31,019 nt of DNA, from contig CAYUBD010000009.1 in NCBI GenBank assembly GCA_964442905.1, positions 1-31,019 on the forward strand, given 5' to 3'. Positions 1 through 7,472 of this stretch are shown piece after piece (position 1 is the first letter of the stretch; the number at the start of each line of letters is the position of its first letter). The notes under the pieces were generated by a model. The model did not search any database and was not told where the DNA came from. It saw nothing but the letters and a program-made list of their open reading frames with translations. The translations under genes were made by a program, and so were the position numbers. The stretch comes from JAFGFG01 sp964442905 (GTDB lineage Archaea; Aenigmatarchaeota; Aenigmatarchaeia; QMZP01; JAFGSV01).

Positions 1-954
1 CAGATACTTGACCAGATAAAAGCGGACTGCGAAAAGGAGACGGTCACCGCAAAGGATTATTACAAGGTCACTATAACCGATGAGGACAGCGGGCTTGCAA
101 TGACAGCATGGGTTGACTGGGAGAGGCAGCTGATAGAATGCGCAGCAAAGAAGGGTTCTTCGGGTGAAAAGATAGAGAGCTACGACAAGGAACAGATGGA
201 AGGCAAGACAGGTAAGCAGGAAGGAAAGGAATACCAGTATAAGTGTTATGAAGGTCATGTTTACAAGTTCGATATGCAGGGGAACAAGATAGAGAAGCAC
301 CAGTACTGCGATTACGGCTGCGAGGAAGGCGCATGCAAGGCGATGGATGAAACGCAGTACACGAAGGAATGCTATGAAGGGCATGTCTACCTGTTCGATG
401 ATGAAGGCAACAAGATAAAGAAGCACCAGTACTGCGAGCATGGATGCGCAGATGCCGCATGCGTAGAGGAAGGCGACGTCCATGAAGAAGAAGCAAGCTG
501 CGAGGAAACAGATGGGGGTTATGACATATACCACAAGGGCGTTGCTGAAGCAGGCGGGCAGAGGCTCGAGGATCACTGCAATGACGACGGCACGCTGACG
601 GAGAAGTACTGCGACGGAAACGAGATAAAGGCAAAGAGCGTTTCATGCCCGGCTGCCTATATATGCAAGGACGCCAGGTGCACAGTCAGCTATGATTGTG
701 AAGACAGCGATGACGGCCAGAATGACGGCATCAACTACTATGTTAAAGGCGTGACGAAAGCCATCGTGAAGGGCGAGATAACCCAGACGGAAGACGATTA
801 CTGCGGAACAGAAGGCGTGGAAGAGGGATACCTGAGGGAATACTACTGCGAGGGCGCGACATTCAAATCCAAGCTTTACAAATGCGAACCCGGGAAAGTC
901 TGCGAAGACGGAATGTGCGTTGAAGAAACCACAGAGCCTGTCAACAGTTCCTGA
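1..954 (+). CDS. Cys-rich secreted repeat protein, C-terminal part (5' end outside window)
   Basis: The reading frame is open from base 1, so the gene starts upstream of the window; the first in-frame ATG at 100 is probably internal. Numbering from that Met, two tandem 42-residue repeats have cysteines at 49/70/74/79 and 91/112/116/121, with almost identical cores (CYEGHVY, GNKI, KHQYC). Two longer modules follow (Cys134-194 and Cys200-273), each ending with the same cysteine spacing of 12, 6 and 5 residues. The protein is acidic, very Cys-rich and has no membrane segment in the visible part, which suggests an extracellular, disulfide-bonded protein. Similar Cys-rich repeat proteins are common in small-genome archaea, but I cannot name a family or function. 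The repeats are in-frame protein repeats with a 126-bp DNA period. Confidence 0.8.
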   Translation, partial: QILDQIKADCEKETVTAKDYYKVTITDEDSGLAMTAWVDWERQLIECAAKKGSSGEKIESYDKEQMEGKTGKQEGKEYQYKCYEGHVYKFDMQGNKIEKHQYCDYGCEEGACKAMDETQYTKECYEGHVYLFDDEGNKIKKHQYCEHGCADAACVEEGDVHEEEASCEETDGGYDIYHKGVAEAGGQRLEDHCNDDGTLTEKYCDGNEIKAKSVSCPAAYICKDARCTVSYDCEDSDDGQNDGINYYVKGVTKAIVKGEITQTEDDYCGTEGVEEGYLREYYCEGATFKSKLYKCEPGKVCEDGMCVEETTEPVNSS

Positions 955-1005
955 TTATTTAATCAATTAATACTAGCGATAACCAATATTCAATTAGTGA
1001 ATTAA

Positions 1006-2262
1006 GTGATACTCGAAATACTCGTGCTTGTTGTGCTCATAGCGCTGTCAGGATTCTTTTCAGGCGCGGAAATCGCGCTGTTCTCTCTCAGCCAGATAAA
1101 GGTGCGCAAGCTTCTGAAGGAGCGGAGGAGCGGGGCGAAGACCCTGAAGAAGCTGAAACAGAACCCGCACAGGATGCTGGTGACCATACTCATAGGCAAT
1201 AATGTCGTGAATATAGGCGCCGCGGCGCTTGCCACCATAATCTTCACGGACATGTTCGGCTCTTCAGGCATAGGCATAGCGACGGGCATAATGACGTTCC
1301 TGGTGCTTGTATTCGGTGAGATAACTCCGAAATCGTTCTTCCACCAGAACTCCGAGCGCATGTCACTGCTTGTCGCCGGGCCGATTTACATACTTAGTTA
1401 CGTGCTTTATCCCATAATCATCGTAGTCGAACTGATAAGCAGGGGAATCCTCAAGCTGGGAGGTGTGAAGAGCAAGAAGGACCAGATAACAGAGGAAGAG
1501 ATAATGGCCGCGCTCTCTCTCGCTGCGGAAGCCGGCGTCATAGACCGCGATGAAGAGGAGATGATGCAGAACGTCATAGAATTTGGTGAGAGCACGGTGA
1601 AGGAGGCTTACACACCGCTCAGCCGGATGGTCGCTGTAGACTCCAGCCAGACCATCATGGACGTGCTGACAAAGATGCTCCAGACCAAGTACAGCAGGAT
1701 ACCCGTTTACGACAGGAAGACCAAGAAGGTCGTGGGGGTCGTAAACCTCCGGAGCATACTCATGCACATAAAGAACAGGCAGTTCGACATGCATGTCATG
1801 GATGTCCTTGACCCGTTCGTTTACGTGAACCTGGATGATATACTGGATGATGCCTTTGAAAAGCTGAAGGAACACAGCTCGCACATGGCAGTGGTGATTG
1901 ACAATAAGAAGCGCGTCAGGGGCATAGTAACCATGGAAGACCTTCTGGAGGAGATAGTCGGTGAGATATACGACGAATCAGACAGGAAGCGGGTACGCGT
2001 CCATCACATAGACAGGAAGACCGCCATAGTCCGCGGTGACATGCTCGTCAAGGACGTACAGGACAAGATAGGCGTTCCGTTAAAAGGGAAATTCGCAACG
2101 GTTTCTGACCTGCTCTCTGCAAGGTTTGATAACAGGCCCAAGAGAGGAAAGAGCATAAAGCTGAAGAACTTCACGCTCGCTGTGATGGACGTGGACAGGA
2201 AAGACCCGTCTGTCATCAAGCGGATAAAGATAGTCAAGCGCAGGGGAAAGATAAAACATTAG
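1006..2262 (+). CDS. CNNM/CorC (HlyC/CorC) family membrane protein with CBS pair
   Basis: The 418-residue protein has the order typical of CNNM/CorC proteins: an N-terminal DUF21 transmembrane domain (hydrophobic stretches near 4-24, 56-78, 85-110 and 120-145, with the motifs SGFFSGAEIALFS and FGEITPK), a tandem CBS pair (about 195-320), and a C-terminal CorC/HlyC domain (about 335-410). Family members are linked to Mg2+ or other divalent-cation export and to adenosine-nucleotide sensing by the CBS domains; the substrate here is inferred only from the family. The start is a GTG at 1006, placed just before the first hydrophobic helix. Upstream is an AT-rich stretch (955-1005) that probably holds the promoter. 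The following T-rich sequence (about 2262-2272) may end transcription. Confidence 0.88.
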   Translation: MILEILVLVVLIALSGFFSGAEIALFSLSQIKVRKLLKERRSGAKTLKKLKQNPHRMLVTILIGNNVVNIGAAALATIIFTDMFGSSGIGIATGIMTFLVLVFGEITPKSFFHQNSERMSLLVAGPIYILSYVLYPIIIVVELISRGILKLGGVKSKKDQITEEEIMAALSLAAEAGVIDRDEEEMMQNVIEFGESTVKEAYTPLSRMVAVDSSQTIMDVLTKMLQTKYSRIPVYDRKTKKVVGVVNLRSILMHIKNRQFDMHVMDVLDPFVYVNLDDILDDAFEKLKEHSSHMAVVIDNKKRVRGIVTMEDLLEEIVGEIYDESDRKRVRVHHIDRKTAIVRGDMLVKDVQDKIGVPLKGKFATVSDLLSARFDNRPKRGKSIKLKNFTLAVMDVDRKDPSVIKRIKIVKRRGKIKH

Positions 2263-2267
2263 TTATT

Positions 2268-2277
2268 TTTTATATAG
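2268..2277 (+). promoter_or_regulatory. TATA box of the hyp operon
   Basis: A TTTTATATAG element is centred about 25 nt before the hypC ATG at 2298, the distance expected for a leaderless archaeal transcript. No Shine-Dalgarno sequence precedes hypC. Confidence 0.55.
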
Positions 2278-2297
2278 CTTTCACACATTCAGATAGT

Positions 2298-2507
2298 ATG
2301 TGCCTTGCAGTCCCTGCCAGAATCGATAAAATGAAAGATGAATATGCGCTGGCAGATTTCGGCGGCCTGAAGAAGGATATAAAAACGGTCCTGACTCCAG
2401 ACGTAAAAGTCGGCGACTATGTTCTCGTCCATGCAGGCTTCTCCATAGAGAAAATAAACAAGAAGGAAGCTGCAGGATTCTTCAGGGCATGGCAGGAAAT
2501 AATGTAG
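2298..2507 (+). CDS. hypC: Hydrogenase maturation chaperone HypC
   Basis: This is a 69-residue HypC/HybG family protein starting MCLAVPARI. Cys2, which becomes the N-terminal Cys after Met removal, is the residue that in the family binds the Fe(CN)2CO fragment and HypD. The length is normal for HypC. HypC shuttles the cyanated iron from HypD to the large subunit of NiFe hydrogenase. It is the first gene of a hypC-hypD-hypE operon; the next ORF overlaps its end by up to 19 nt. No hydrogenase structural gene, hypA, hypB or hypF lies in the window, so the target hydrogenase must be encoded elsewhere if there is one. Confidence 0.95.
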   Translation: MCLAVPARIDKMKDEYALADFGGLKKDIKTVLTPDVKVGDYVLVHAGFSIEKINKKEAAGFFRAWQEIM

Positions 2508-3583
2508 GTTTTTGCATGCTTGAATTCAGAGACAGGAAAGCAACAGAAGATATACTTAAGGAAATCGGGAAAATAAATCCAAAAAGAGATATTAAAATAA
2601 TGCATGTATGCGGAACTCATGAGATGACGATCGCCCGCTGGGGATTAAGGAACCTGCTGCCAAAAAACATCAAACTGATATGCGGTCCCGGATGCCCGGT
2701 CTGTGTAACTTCAGCCTCGGAGATAGATTTTGCTGTCAGGCTCGTGGAAGAAAACGACGTGATACTCACAACTTTCGGGGACATGTTCCGTGTCCCTGGA
2801 ACGACATCATCACTGAACGAAGCAAAAAGCCAGGGAGCTGACGTAAGAATCATCTACGGGATTGATGACATTGCCAGGACAGCCAGAAAAACAAAAAAGG
2901 AAGTGGTCCATTTCTCGGTCGGATTCGAGACCACTACACCCGCGATAGCATCTGAAATACAGGGAAACAGGAAGCTTGAAAATCTATCAATCATTTCCAG
3001 CCACCGACTTATACCACCCGCGATTGAGTATATTCTGTCATCAGGCGACATCAGGATTGACGGGTTTATATGCCCCGGGCACGTTTCCACAATCATCGGT
3101 TGCGAGCCTTACAAAAGACTGGCCGGGAATTTTGCCAGGCCCATGGTAATAGGCGGATTTGAACCTAATGACATACTGCTCTCAGTCTTAACTGTCCTCA
3201 GGCAGATGAAGGAGGGAAGGCCGAGAGCAGAGAACGAGTATACCAGAGCCGTAAAGGAGAATGGAAACACGACTGCCCAAAGGATAATGAACTATGTCTT
3301 TGAACCATGCGATAAAGGGTGGAGGGGAATAGGCACAATCCCGGATTCCGGCCTGAAGCTGAAAGATGAGTTTTCCGGTTTTGATGCGGGAAAAAGGTTC
3401 AGGGTAAAACAAGGGAAATCCCTGGACACGAGACCCGGATGCAAGTGCGGGGAGATCATGAAGGGCAACGCCGTGCCTGAGGATTGTCCGCATTTCGGAA
3501 AGCTGTGCAAGCCGGAAAGTCCCATCGGAGCATGCATGGTTTCTGTCGAAGGCGCATGTTTTATTAACTACAATTACCCGTAA
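2489..3583 (+). CDS. hypD: Hydrogenase maturation protein HypD
   Basis: HypD is the Fe-S scaffold on which the Fe(CN)2CO group is built. All family signatures are visible: HVCGTHE (Cys41), GPGCPVC (Cys69, Cys72), FSVGFETTTPA, PGHVS, GGFEP, and the C-terminal cluster-binding cysteines (Cys318, 320, 333, 340, with GACMVS and EGAC after them). At 364 residues it has the usual length. Numbering is from the ATG at 2489, which lies inside hypC; an in-frame ATG at 2516 would give a 355-residue protein with no overlap and is equally plausible. The stop overlaps the hypE start by one base (TAATG), so hypD and hypE are likely translationally coupled. Confidence 0.95.
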   Translation: MAGNNVGFCMLEFRDRKATEDILKEIGKINPKRDIKIMHVCGTHEMTIARWGLRNLLPKNIKLICGPGCPVCVTSASEIDFAVRLVEENDVILTTFGDMFRVPGTTSSLNEAKSQGADVRIIYGIDDIARTARKTKKEVVHFSVGFETTTPAIASEIQGNRKLENLSIISSHRLIPPAIEYILSSGDIRIDGFICPGHVSTIIGCEPYKRLAGNFARPMVIGGFEPNDILLSVLTVLRQMKEGRPRAENEYTRAVKENGNTTAQRIMNYVFEPCDKGWRGIGTIPDSGLKLKDEFSGFDAGKRFRVKQGKSLDTRPGCKCGEIMKGNAVPEDCPHFGKLCKPESPIGACMVSVEGACFINYNYP

Positions 3584-4659
3584 TGATGCTTATGAAAATC
3601 AGTAAAAAGTCCAAAGAAGAGCTGAGGAAAAAAGGAAGTGTGCATATACCTGACAGAATACAGCTTTCGCAGGGTGCCGGCGGAAGCATGATGGAATCAC
3701 TGATAGAGAATGTCATTGCCAAAAAGCTTGGCATAAAATCAAGTTTTGTGGGTTCAGGTATCGACAGGCTGGAGGATGCCGGGATCATAGACCTGGGAGA
3801 TGTTAAGCTGGCATTTACGACAGATGGATGCACGGTCGATCCCATGTTTTATCCGGGGGGTAGTCTGGGAAGCTTATCCGTGGGCGCGACGATAAATGAC
3901 CTCCTTGTCATGGGAGCGAAACCGCTGGCTCTGTCATTCGGGCTCATCATGGAGGAGGGTCTTCCACTGGATGTCCTGAACAAAACGCTTGACAAGATGG
4001 CAGAAGTCTGCAGGGAATCCGGCGTTCCCGTGATAACCGGGGACACAAAGGTCATGGAAAAGGGCAAGATAGACAAACTGGTAATAAATACCGCAGGAAT
4101 AGGTATCATAGAAGGGGATGTAATTTCTGATTATGGCGCCAGGCCCGGAGACAAGATCATGGTCTCCGGAACGATGGGTGACCACGGAATGAGCCTGGTG
4201 GCATTGAGATTCGGTTTTAAAAGTGAGCTGAAATCCGATGAGGCGCAGTTGTGGGGAATGATGAAGCCCATGCTTGAGATTGGCGGCATAACCTCGGCAA
4301 AGGATGCCACGAGAGGGGGATTCAGCCCCAACATAAATGAACTCGCAAGGAAATCCAATGTCTGCTTCCATATACATGAAAAGAGCATTCCCATCAAGGA
4401 TGAAGCCAGGAGGCTCGGAGAAATTCTGGGAATCGATCCGCTCAGCACGGCCTGCGAAGGCAAGCTGATAATGACGGTAAGCCCGGACAAGGCAGAAAAA
4501 ATTCTTGAATCAATGAAACAGAGCAGGTACGGCAAAGATGCTGCCATCATAGGTGAAGTTCAGGAAGAACCAAAAGGGAAGGTTGTGCTTGAAACCGAAG
4601 TCGGGGGAAGTAAAGTCTTGCATACGCCCGTCGGGGAGTTGCACCCGAGAATATGCTGA
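3583..4659 (+). CDS. hypE: Hydrogenase maturation protein HypE
   Basis: This is a PurM/ThiL-like ATP-dependent dehydratase that converts the carbamoylated C-terminal cysteine to thiocyanate, the source of the cyanide ligands. Visible signatures are the N-terminal SQGAGGSMM glycine motif, the acidic FTTDG region, GDTKV, DATRGG (residues 241-246), and the diagnostic C-terminal PRIC ending in the reactive cysteine. Its length of 358 residues is typical. Alternative Mets at 3586 and 3592 are possible starts. The carbamoyl donor enzyme HypF is not in the window, although carbamoyl-phosphate synthetase is encoded 1.6 kb downstream. Confidence 0.95.
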   Translation: MMLMKISKKSKEELRKKGSVHIPDRIQLSQGAGGSMMESLIENVIAKKLGIKSSFVGSGIDRLEDAGIIDLGDVKLAFTTDGCTVDPMFYPGGSLGSLSVGATINDLLVMGAKPLALSFGLIMEEGLPLDVLNKTLDKMAEVCRESGVPVITGDTKVMEKGKIDKLVINTAGIGIIEGDVISDYGARPGDKIMVSGTMGDHGMSLVALRFGFKSELKSDEAQLWGMMKPMLEIGGITSAKDATRGGFSPNINELARKSNVCFHIHEKSIPIKDEARRLGEILGIDPLSTACEGKLIMTVSPDKAEKILESMKQSRYGKDAAIIGEVQEEPKGKVVLETEVGGSKVLHTPVGELHPRIC

Positions 4660-4698
4660 ATGCCTGTGATTTTGTGCTTCCGGCCAGATGATGATAAC

Positions 4699-4740
4699 AA
4701 AGATTACTATAATCACGTCAAATGATATCCAGAGGGAACA
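4699..4740 (-). pseudogene. Relic of a SemiSWEET gene 3' end
   Basis: Read on the minus strand, this stretch encodes SLWISFDVIIVI, identical to residues 97-108 of the SemiSWEET protein at 5621-5962. Ten codons (4702-4731) are identical at the DNA level, and the next two codons differ only at synonymous positions (Leu CTC/CTT, Ser TCC/TCA). No other SemiSWEET sequence is recognisable here. It is therefore a fragment of a second, slightly diverged copy rather than a chance match. Confidence 0.7.
4702..4731. repeat. 30-bp perfect direct repeat, left copy
   Basis: This 30-mer (it begins GATTACTATAATCACG) occurs identically and in the same orientation at 5639-5668, 937 bp away. The two copies bracket the FkbM methyltransferase gene. 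The right copy lies inside the SemiSWEET coding region, so the arrangement resembles the attL/attR pair left by insertion at a gene's 3' end. Confidence 0.85.
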
Positions 4741-4754
4741 ATGCGGGTAATTGA

Positions 4755-5624
4755 ATGAAAACGGAAAAAGGCCGCATGGTGAGCGTCGCTGGCAGGTGGC
4801 CGCTGAAAGTGCTGGAGCACAGGACTAAATCTACCGATTTCGCCAGCTGGGAGAAAGAGTTCCTGACAGTTTTCGCGGGGAGCCTGAAGCCGGGAGACAT
4901 TGTGTTCGACGTGGGCGCAGAAGAGGGCGAATTCTCCGCACTGGCTGCGAAGATGGCCGGCGGCTCCAACGTCCACATGTTCGAGCCAAGGCAGCAGATA
5001 TGGAACAACATCAGGGCGGTATGGAGGTTAAACGGGCTTGAAAGACCCGGCGGCTGCTGGGCCGGCTTCGCCAGCGACAGCACGAGCGATCCTGCCCCGG
5101 GGAAGAGCGCATTCGTCCCATGGCCACGGACGAGAGGAGGCGACGGGCTGCAGCTGCACAGCCGGTTCGAGAGCCTGCTCCGCAGGAAAGGCATCCCATC
5201 CATCACAATCGACGACTACGTTGATATCACCGGCATCAGCCCGAGCGTCATTGCTATGGACATAGAGGGCGCCGAGGTCCTGGCAGTTAGAGGCGCACTG
5301 GAGACCCTGTCAAGGGCGCGGCCCGTTGTCCACGTAAGCGTCCATGTGCACATGATACCGGAGTATGGCTGCAGGGAGGAAGAGCTCTTCAGGACGTTCT
5401 CCAGACTGGGTTACAGGTCACGTCTGATATCAGTCGACCATGACGAGCACTGGGTGTTCTGGGATCCCAAAAAGCGCAACTCCCTGCCGGAAAAATTGCC
5501 CCTGAAGAGATTTGCCTGCAGGCACATCCCGTCTCCAGTGGGAGTTTTCATGAAAGAGAAATGCCCCGCCCTTTACTTCAAACTGAAGAGGCTCGTGGAC
5601 AGAAAACCGGTAAATCCAGGTTAA
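4755..5624 (+). CDS. FkbM-family SAM-dependent methyltransferase
   Basis: The 289-residue protein has a class I Rossmann methyltransferase core: motif I FDVGAEEGEF (51-60), the acidic motif FEPR (76-79) after the second strand, and the FkbM-type segment ITIDDY...IAMDIEGAE (about 150-174) followed by the RPVVHVSVH strand. FkbM enzymes are usually O-methyltransferases acting on sugars or natural products; the substrate here is unknown. No signal peptide or membrane helix is seen. The middle of the gene is visibly richer in G+C than the neighbouring hyp and car genes, and the gene is bracketed by a 30-bp direct repeat, both suggesting recent acquisition. It is on the opposite strand to the SemiSWEET gene whose end it abuts. 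Confidence 0.85.
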   Translation: MKTEKGRMVSVAGRWPLKVLEHRTKSTDFASWEKEFLTVFAGSLKPGDIVFDVGAEEGEFSALAAKMAGGSNVHMFEPRQQIWNNIRAVWRLNGLERPGGCWAGFASDSTSDPAPGKSAFVPWPRTRGGDGLQLHSRFESLLRRKGIPSITIDDYVDITGISPSVIAMDIEGAEVLAVRGALETLSRARPVVHVSVHVHMIPEYGCREEELFRTFSRLGYRSRLISVDHDEHWVFWDPKKRNSLPEKLPLKRFACRHIPSPVGVFMKEKCPALYFKLKRLVDRKPVNPG

Positions 5625-5962
5625 ATCGCAAAAATTCCGATTACTATAATCACGTCAAATGATATCCAAAGTGAATGGGCAAGTATTATCGGCTTATCTT
5701 TATGCATTATCCCGTACATCACCCAGAAGAATGATATCACCCCGAAAGCCCCCCAGGAAAGGGCTGAAACGCCTTCGGTACTTCTGTAGACCCATATGTT
5801 TATCAGCTGAGGCAGGGTCATGAGCGGACCTATCACACCGATGAAGTAAATGAGCCTGTCCATGAGTCTCTTCCACTTGTCCGGATGCGGATAGGGCTCG
5901 TGCTTCTCGTATATCCGCTTTCTCTTGTGGAAATGGTGGAGACCCTTGAACATATGGCTCAC
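5621..5962 (-). CDS. SemiSWEET / PQ-loop transporter
   Basis: The 113-residue membrane protein has three predicted helices (about 38-56, 67-86, 93-111) and the PQ-loop motif MTLPQL (Pro51-Gln52) followed by IWVYRSTEGVS, typical of SemiSWEET/MtN3 half-transporters. Such proteins dimerise and move small sugars; the substrate here is only inferred. The first 30 residues form a basic and His-rich tail, longer than in most SemiSWEETs. The gene follows the 5959-6243 gene with an ATGA overlap. Its 3' end contains one copy of the 30-bp direct repeat (5639-5668, residues 99-108), and its stop overlaps the end of the FkbM gene by four bases. Confidence 0.85.
   Translation of the reverse strand: MSHMFKGLHHFHKRKRIYEKHEPYPHPDKWKRLMDRLIYFIGVIGPLMTLPQLINIWVYRSTEGVSALSWGAFGVISFFWVMYGIMHKDKPIILAHSLWISFDVIIVIGIFAI
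5639..5668. repeat. 30-bp perfect direct repeat, right copy
   Basis: Identical to 4702-4731. It forms codons 99-108 (WISFDVIIVI) of the SemiSWEET gene, in frame, and marks the right border of the segment that carries the FkbM gene. Confidence 0.85.
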
Positions 5963-6243
5963 TTGATTATCTCGTATTTTGTCAGCTTAGCGTAACCGAA
6001 GAGAATAATCCTTGCGACTATGAATAGTATGGCCATGTCGATGAGGAGATTGACCGCATTGAAATACGAATAAGCGGCCTCGTTATTATACTGGAAATAT
6101 GAGAACGGGAATCCGAATGTTTTCCACCCGCTGTAGTCCGGGAATGCTGCACCGATGTTCAGCAGTTGGAATACCAGGAAGACTGCTATGAAAACCGGCC
6201 ATATCCTGCGTTCAGGCTCAAGCCACTTGCTGAACTGGTACAT
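5959..6243 (-). CDS. Small two-helix membrane protein, unknown
   Basis: This 94-residue protein has two hydrophobic segments (about 15-34 and 63-84) separated by a Tyr/Phe/Asn-rich loop. I do not recognise a family. It starts with an ATG at 6243 and overlaps the SemiSWEET start by four bases (ATGA), so the two are very likely co-transcribed and translationally coupled. A TATA-like TATTTAAG on the minus strand (about 6271-6279) lies upstream. It may be a partner of the SemiSWEET protein, but that rests only on the overlap. Confidence 0.7.
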   Translation of the reverse strand: MYQFSKWLEPERRIWPVFIAVFLVFQLLNIGAAFPDYSGWKTFGFPFSYFQYNNEAAYSYFNAVNLLIDMAILFIVARIILFGYAKLTKYEIIK

Positions 6244-6287
6244 AATATTATATCATTCTTGGTGATTTTCACTTAAATAGAATCCAT

Positions 6288-7472
6288 TTGTTGGCAGCAG
6301 TCAATGAATGTTTAAATATCATCGTTTCCTTAACTAGTGCAGGGCTTCAAATTAATCACAAAAACGTTAAAAACGATGCAATTCTTTACGCTGCGCTGGC
6401 CCTGCAGGATGGTTCTGTCTGGCACGGAGAAGGATTCGGAGCTACATGCAGGATTACAGGAGAGGTAGTCTTCAACACGGGCATGACCGGGTATACGCAG
6501 TCAGTCACGGACCCCTCTTATGCAGGCCAGATCCTCTGCCAGACTTATCCGCTTATCGGAAACTACGGGATATGCAGCCAGGAGTTCGAGTCCGAGGGTC
6601 CGAAGATAAACGGCTATGCAGTCTACGAGGCCTGCAAGAATCCGTCACATCATACTTCTGAAGCCGATATCAGCCGGTGGCTGAAGTCAAATAAGGTTCC
6701 CGGGATACAGGGCATAGACACCAGGGAACTGACCAAGACACTGAGGACCGAAGGAACCATGCTTGGGGCACTTGAGGTATCCGGGAACCGGATAGACACG
6801 GGAAAGCTCATAGAGGATGCCAAGACAGCCGAGGATCCCAATCACAGGGACCTCGTCAGTGAAGTGACCATACAGCGGCCCGTAGTGCATCCGGGAAACG
6901 GGAAGAACGTCGTGCTGATAGACTGCGGCATGAAGATGGGCATAGTCAGGTCCCTGCTGAAAAGGGGTATTGGTGTGACAAGGGTTCCGGCGGGTTACAG
7001 CGCTGACAGGATCATGAGCCTCAGGCCCGACGGCATTTTCATCTCAAACGGCCCAGGTGACCCCAAAAAGGCGCCTTACGTGGTAGAAACCGTGAAAAGC
7101 CTTCTGGAATATAAGCTGCCGACCATGGGCATCTGCCTTGGCAACCAGATGCTGGGCCTCGCCATGGGATGCGACACGTACAAGCTCAAGTTCGGCCACC
7201 GCGGCCAGAACCACCCGGCCATGGACAGGATCACAGGCAAATGCTACATAACGAGCCAGAATCACGGATACACCATAGATCCTGAATCCGTCAAAGAAAG
7301 GGGCCTCGAAATAAGCTTCGTTAACGTCAACGACGGCAGCGTCGAAGGCATTGAGCACAGCAAGCTTCCCGCTTTCGGGGTGCAGTTCCACCCGGAAGCA
7401 TCACCCGGTCCCATCGACACGGGCTTCCTTTTTGATAAATTCGTAAAGATGATGAAGAATGGTAAAGGATAA
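6288..7472 (+). CDS. carA: Carbamoyl-phosphate synthase small subunit (glutaminase)
   Basis: CarA hydrolyses glutamine and sends ammonia to CarB. The N-terminal CarA domain is followed by a class I glutamine amidotransferase domain with the nucleophile Cys283 in GICLGNQ and the His368/Glu370 pair in GVQFHPEA. The start is uncertain. The frame opens with TTG at 6288 and has no in-frame ATG or GTG before the conserved domain begins (LQDGSVWHGEGFGA, about residue 39). A good TATA box (6311-6318) lies inside this extension, so the real start is probably further down, either a rare codon such as the ATT at 6381 or hidden by an indel. The 3' end overlaps carB by 14 nt. Confidence 0.93.
   Translation: MLAAVNECLNIIVSLTSAGLQINHKNVKNDAILYAALALQDGSVWHGEGFGATCRITGEVVFNTGMTGYTQSVTDPSYAGQILCQTYPLIGNYGICSQEFESEGPKINGYAVYEACKNPSHHTSEADISRWLKSNKVPGIQGIDTRELTKTLRTEGTMLGALEVSGNRIDTGKLIEDAKTAEDPNHRDLVSEVTIQRPVVHPGNGKNVVLIDCGMKMGIVRSLLKRGIGVTRVPAGYSADRIMSLRPDGIFISNGPGDPKKAPYVVETVKSLLEYKLPTMGICLGNQMLGLAMGCDTYKLKFGHRGQNHPAMDRITGKCYITSQNHGYTIDPESVKERGLEISFVNVNDGSVEGIEHSKLPAFGVQFHPEASPGPIDTGFLFDKFVKMMKNGKG
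6311..6318 (+). promoter_or_regulatory. Probable TATA box of carAB
   Basis: TTTAAATA is a near-ideal archaeal TATA box. It would place the transcript start near 6340, inside the extended carA frame and about 60 nt before the conserved CarA domain, which argues against the TTG start at 6288. Confidence 0.5.

Noticed and set aside
241..468. 126-bp tandem DNA repeat that might be CRISPR-like or a minisatellite
   Set aside because: The period is a multiple of three, in frame, and reflects 42-residue protein repeats with conserved cysteines; there are only two copies and no spacers.
2298..4659. Claim that the organism has a NiFe hydrogenase
   Set aside because: Only maturation genes are in the window; no structural subunit or hypA/B/F is visible.
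4702..5668. FkbM segment as an insertion sequence
   Set aside because: There is no transposase and no terminal inverted repeats; the repeats are coding copies of the SemiSWEET gene.
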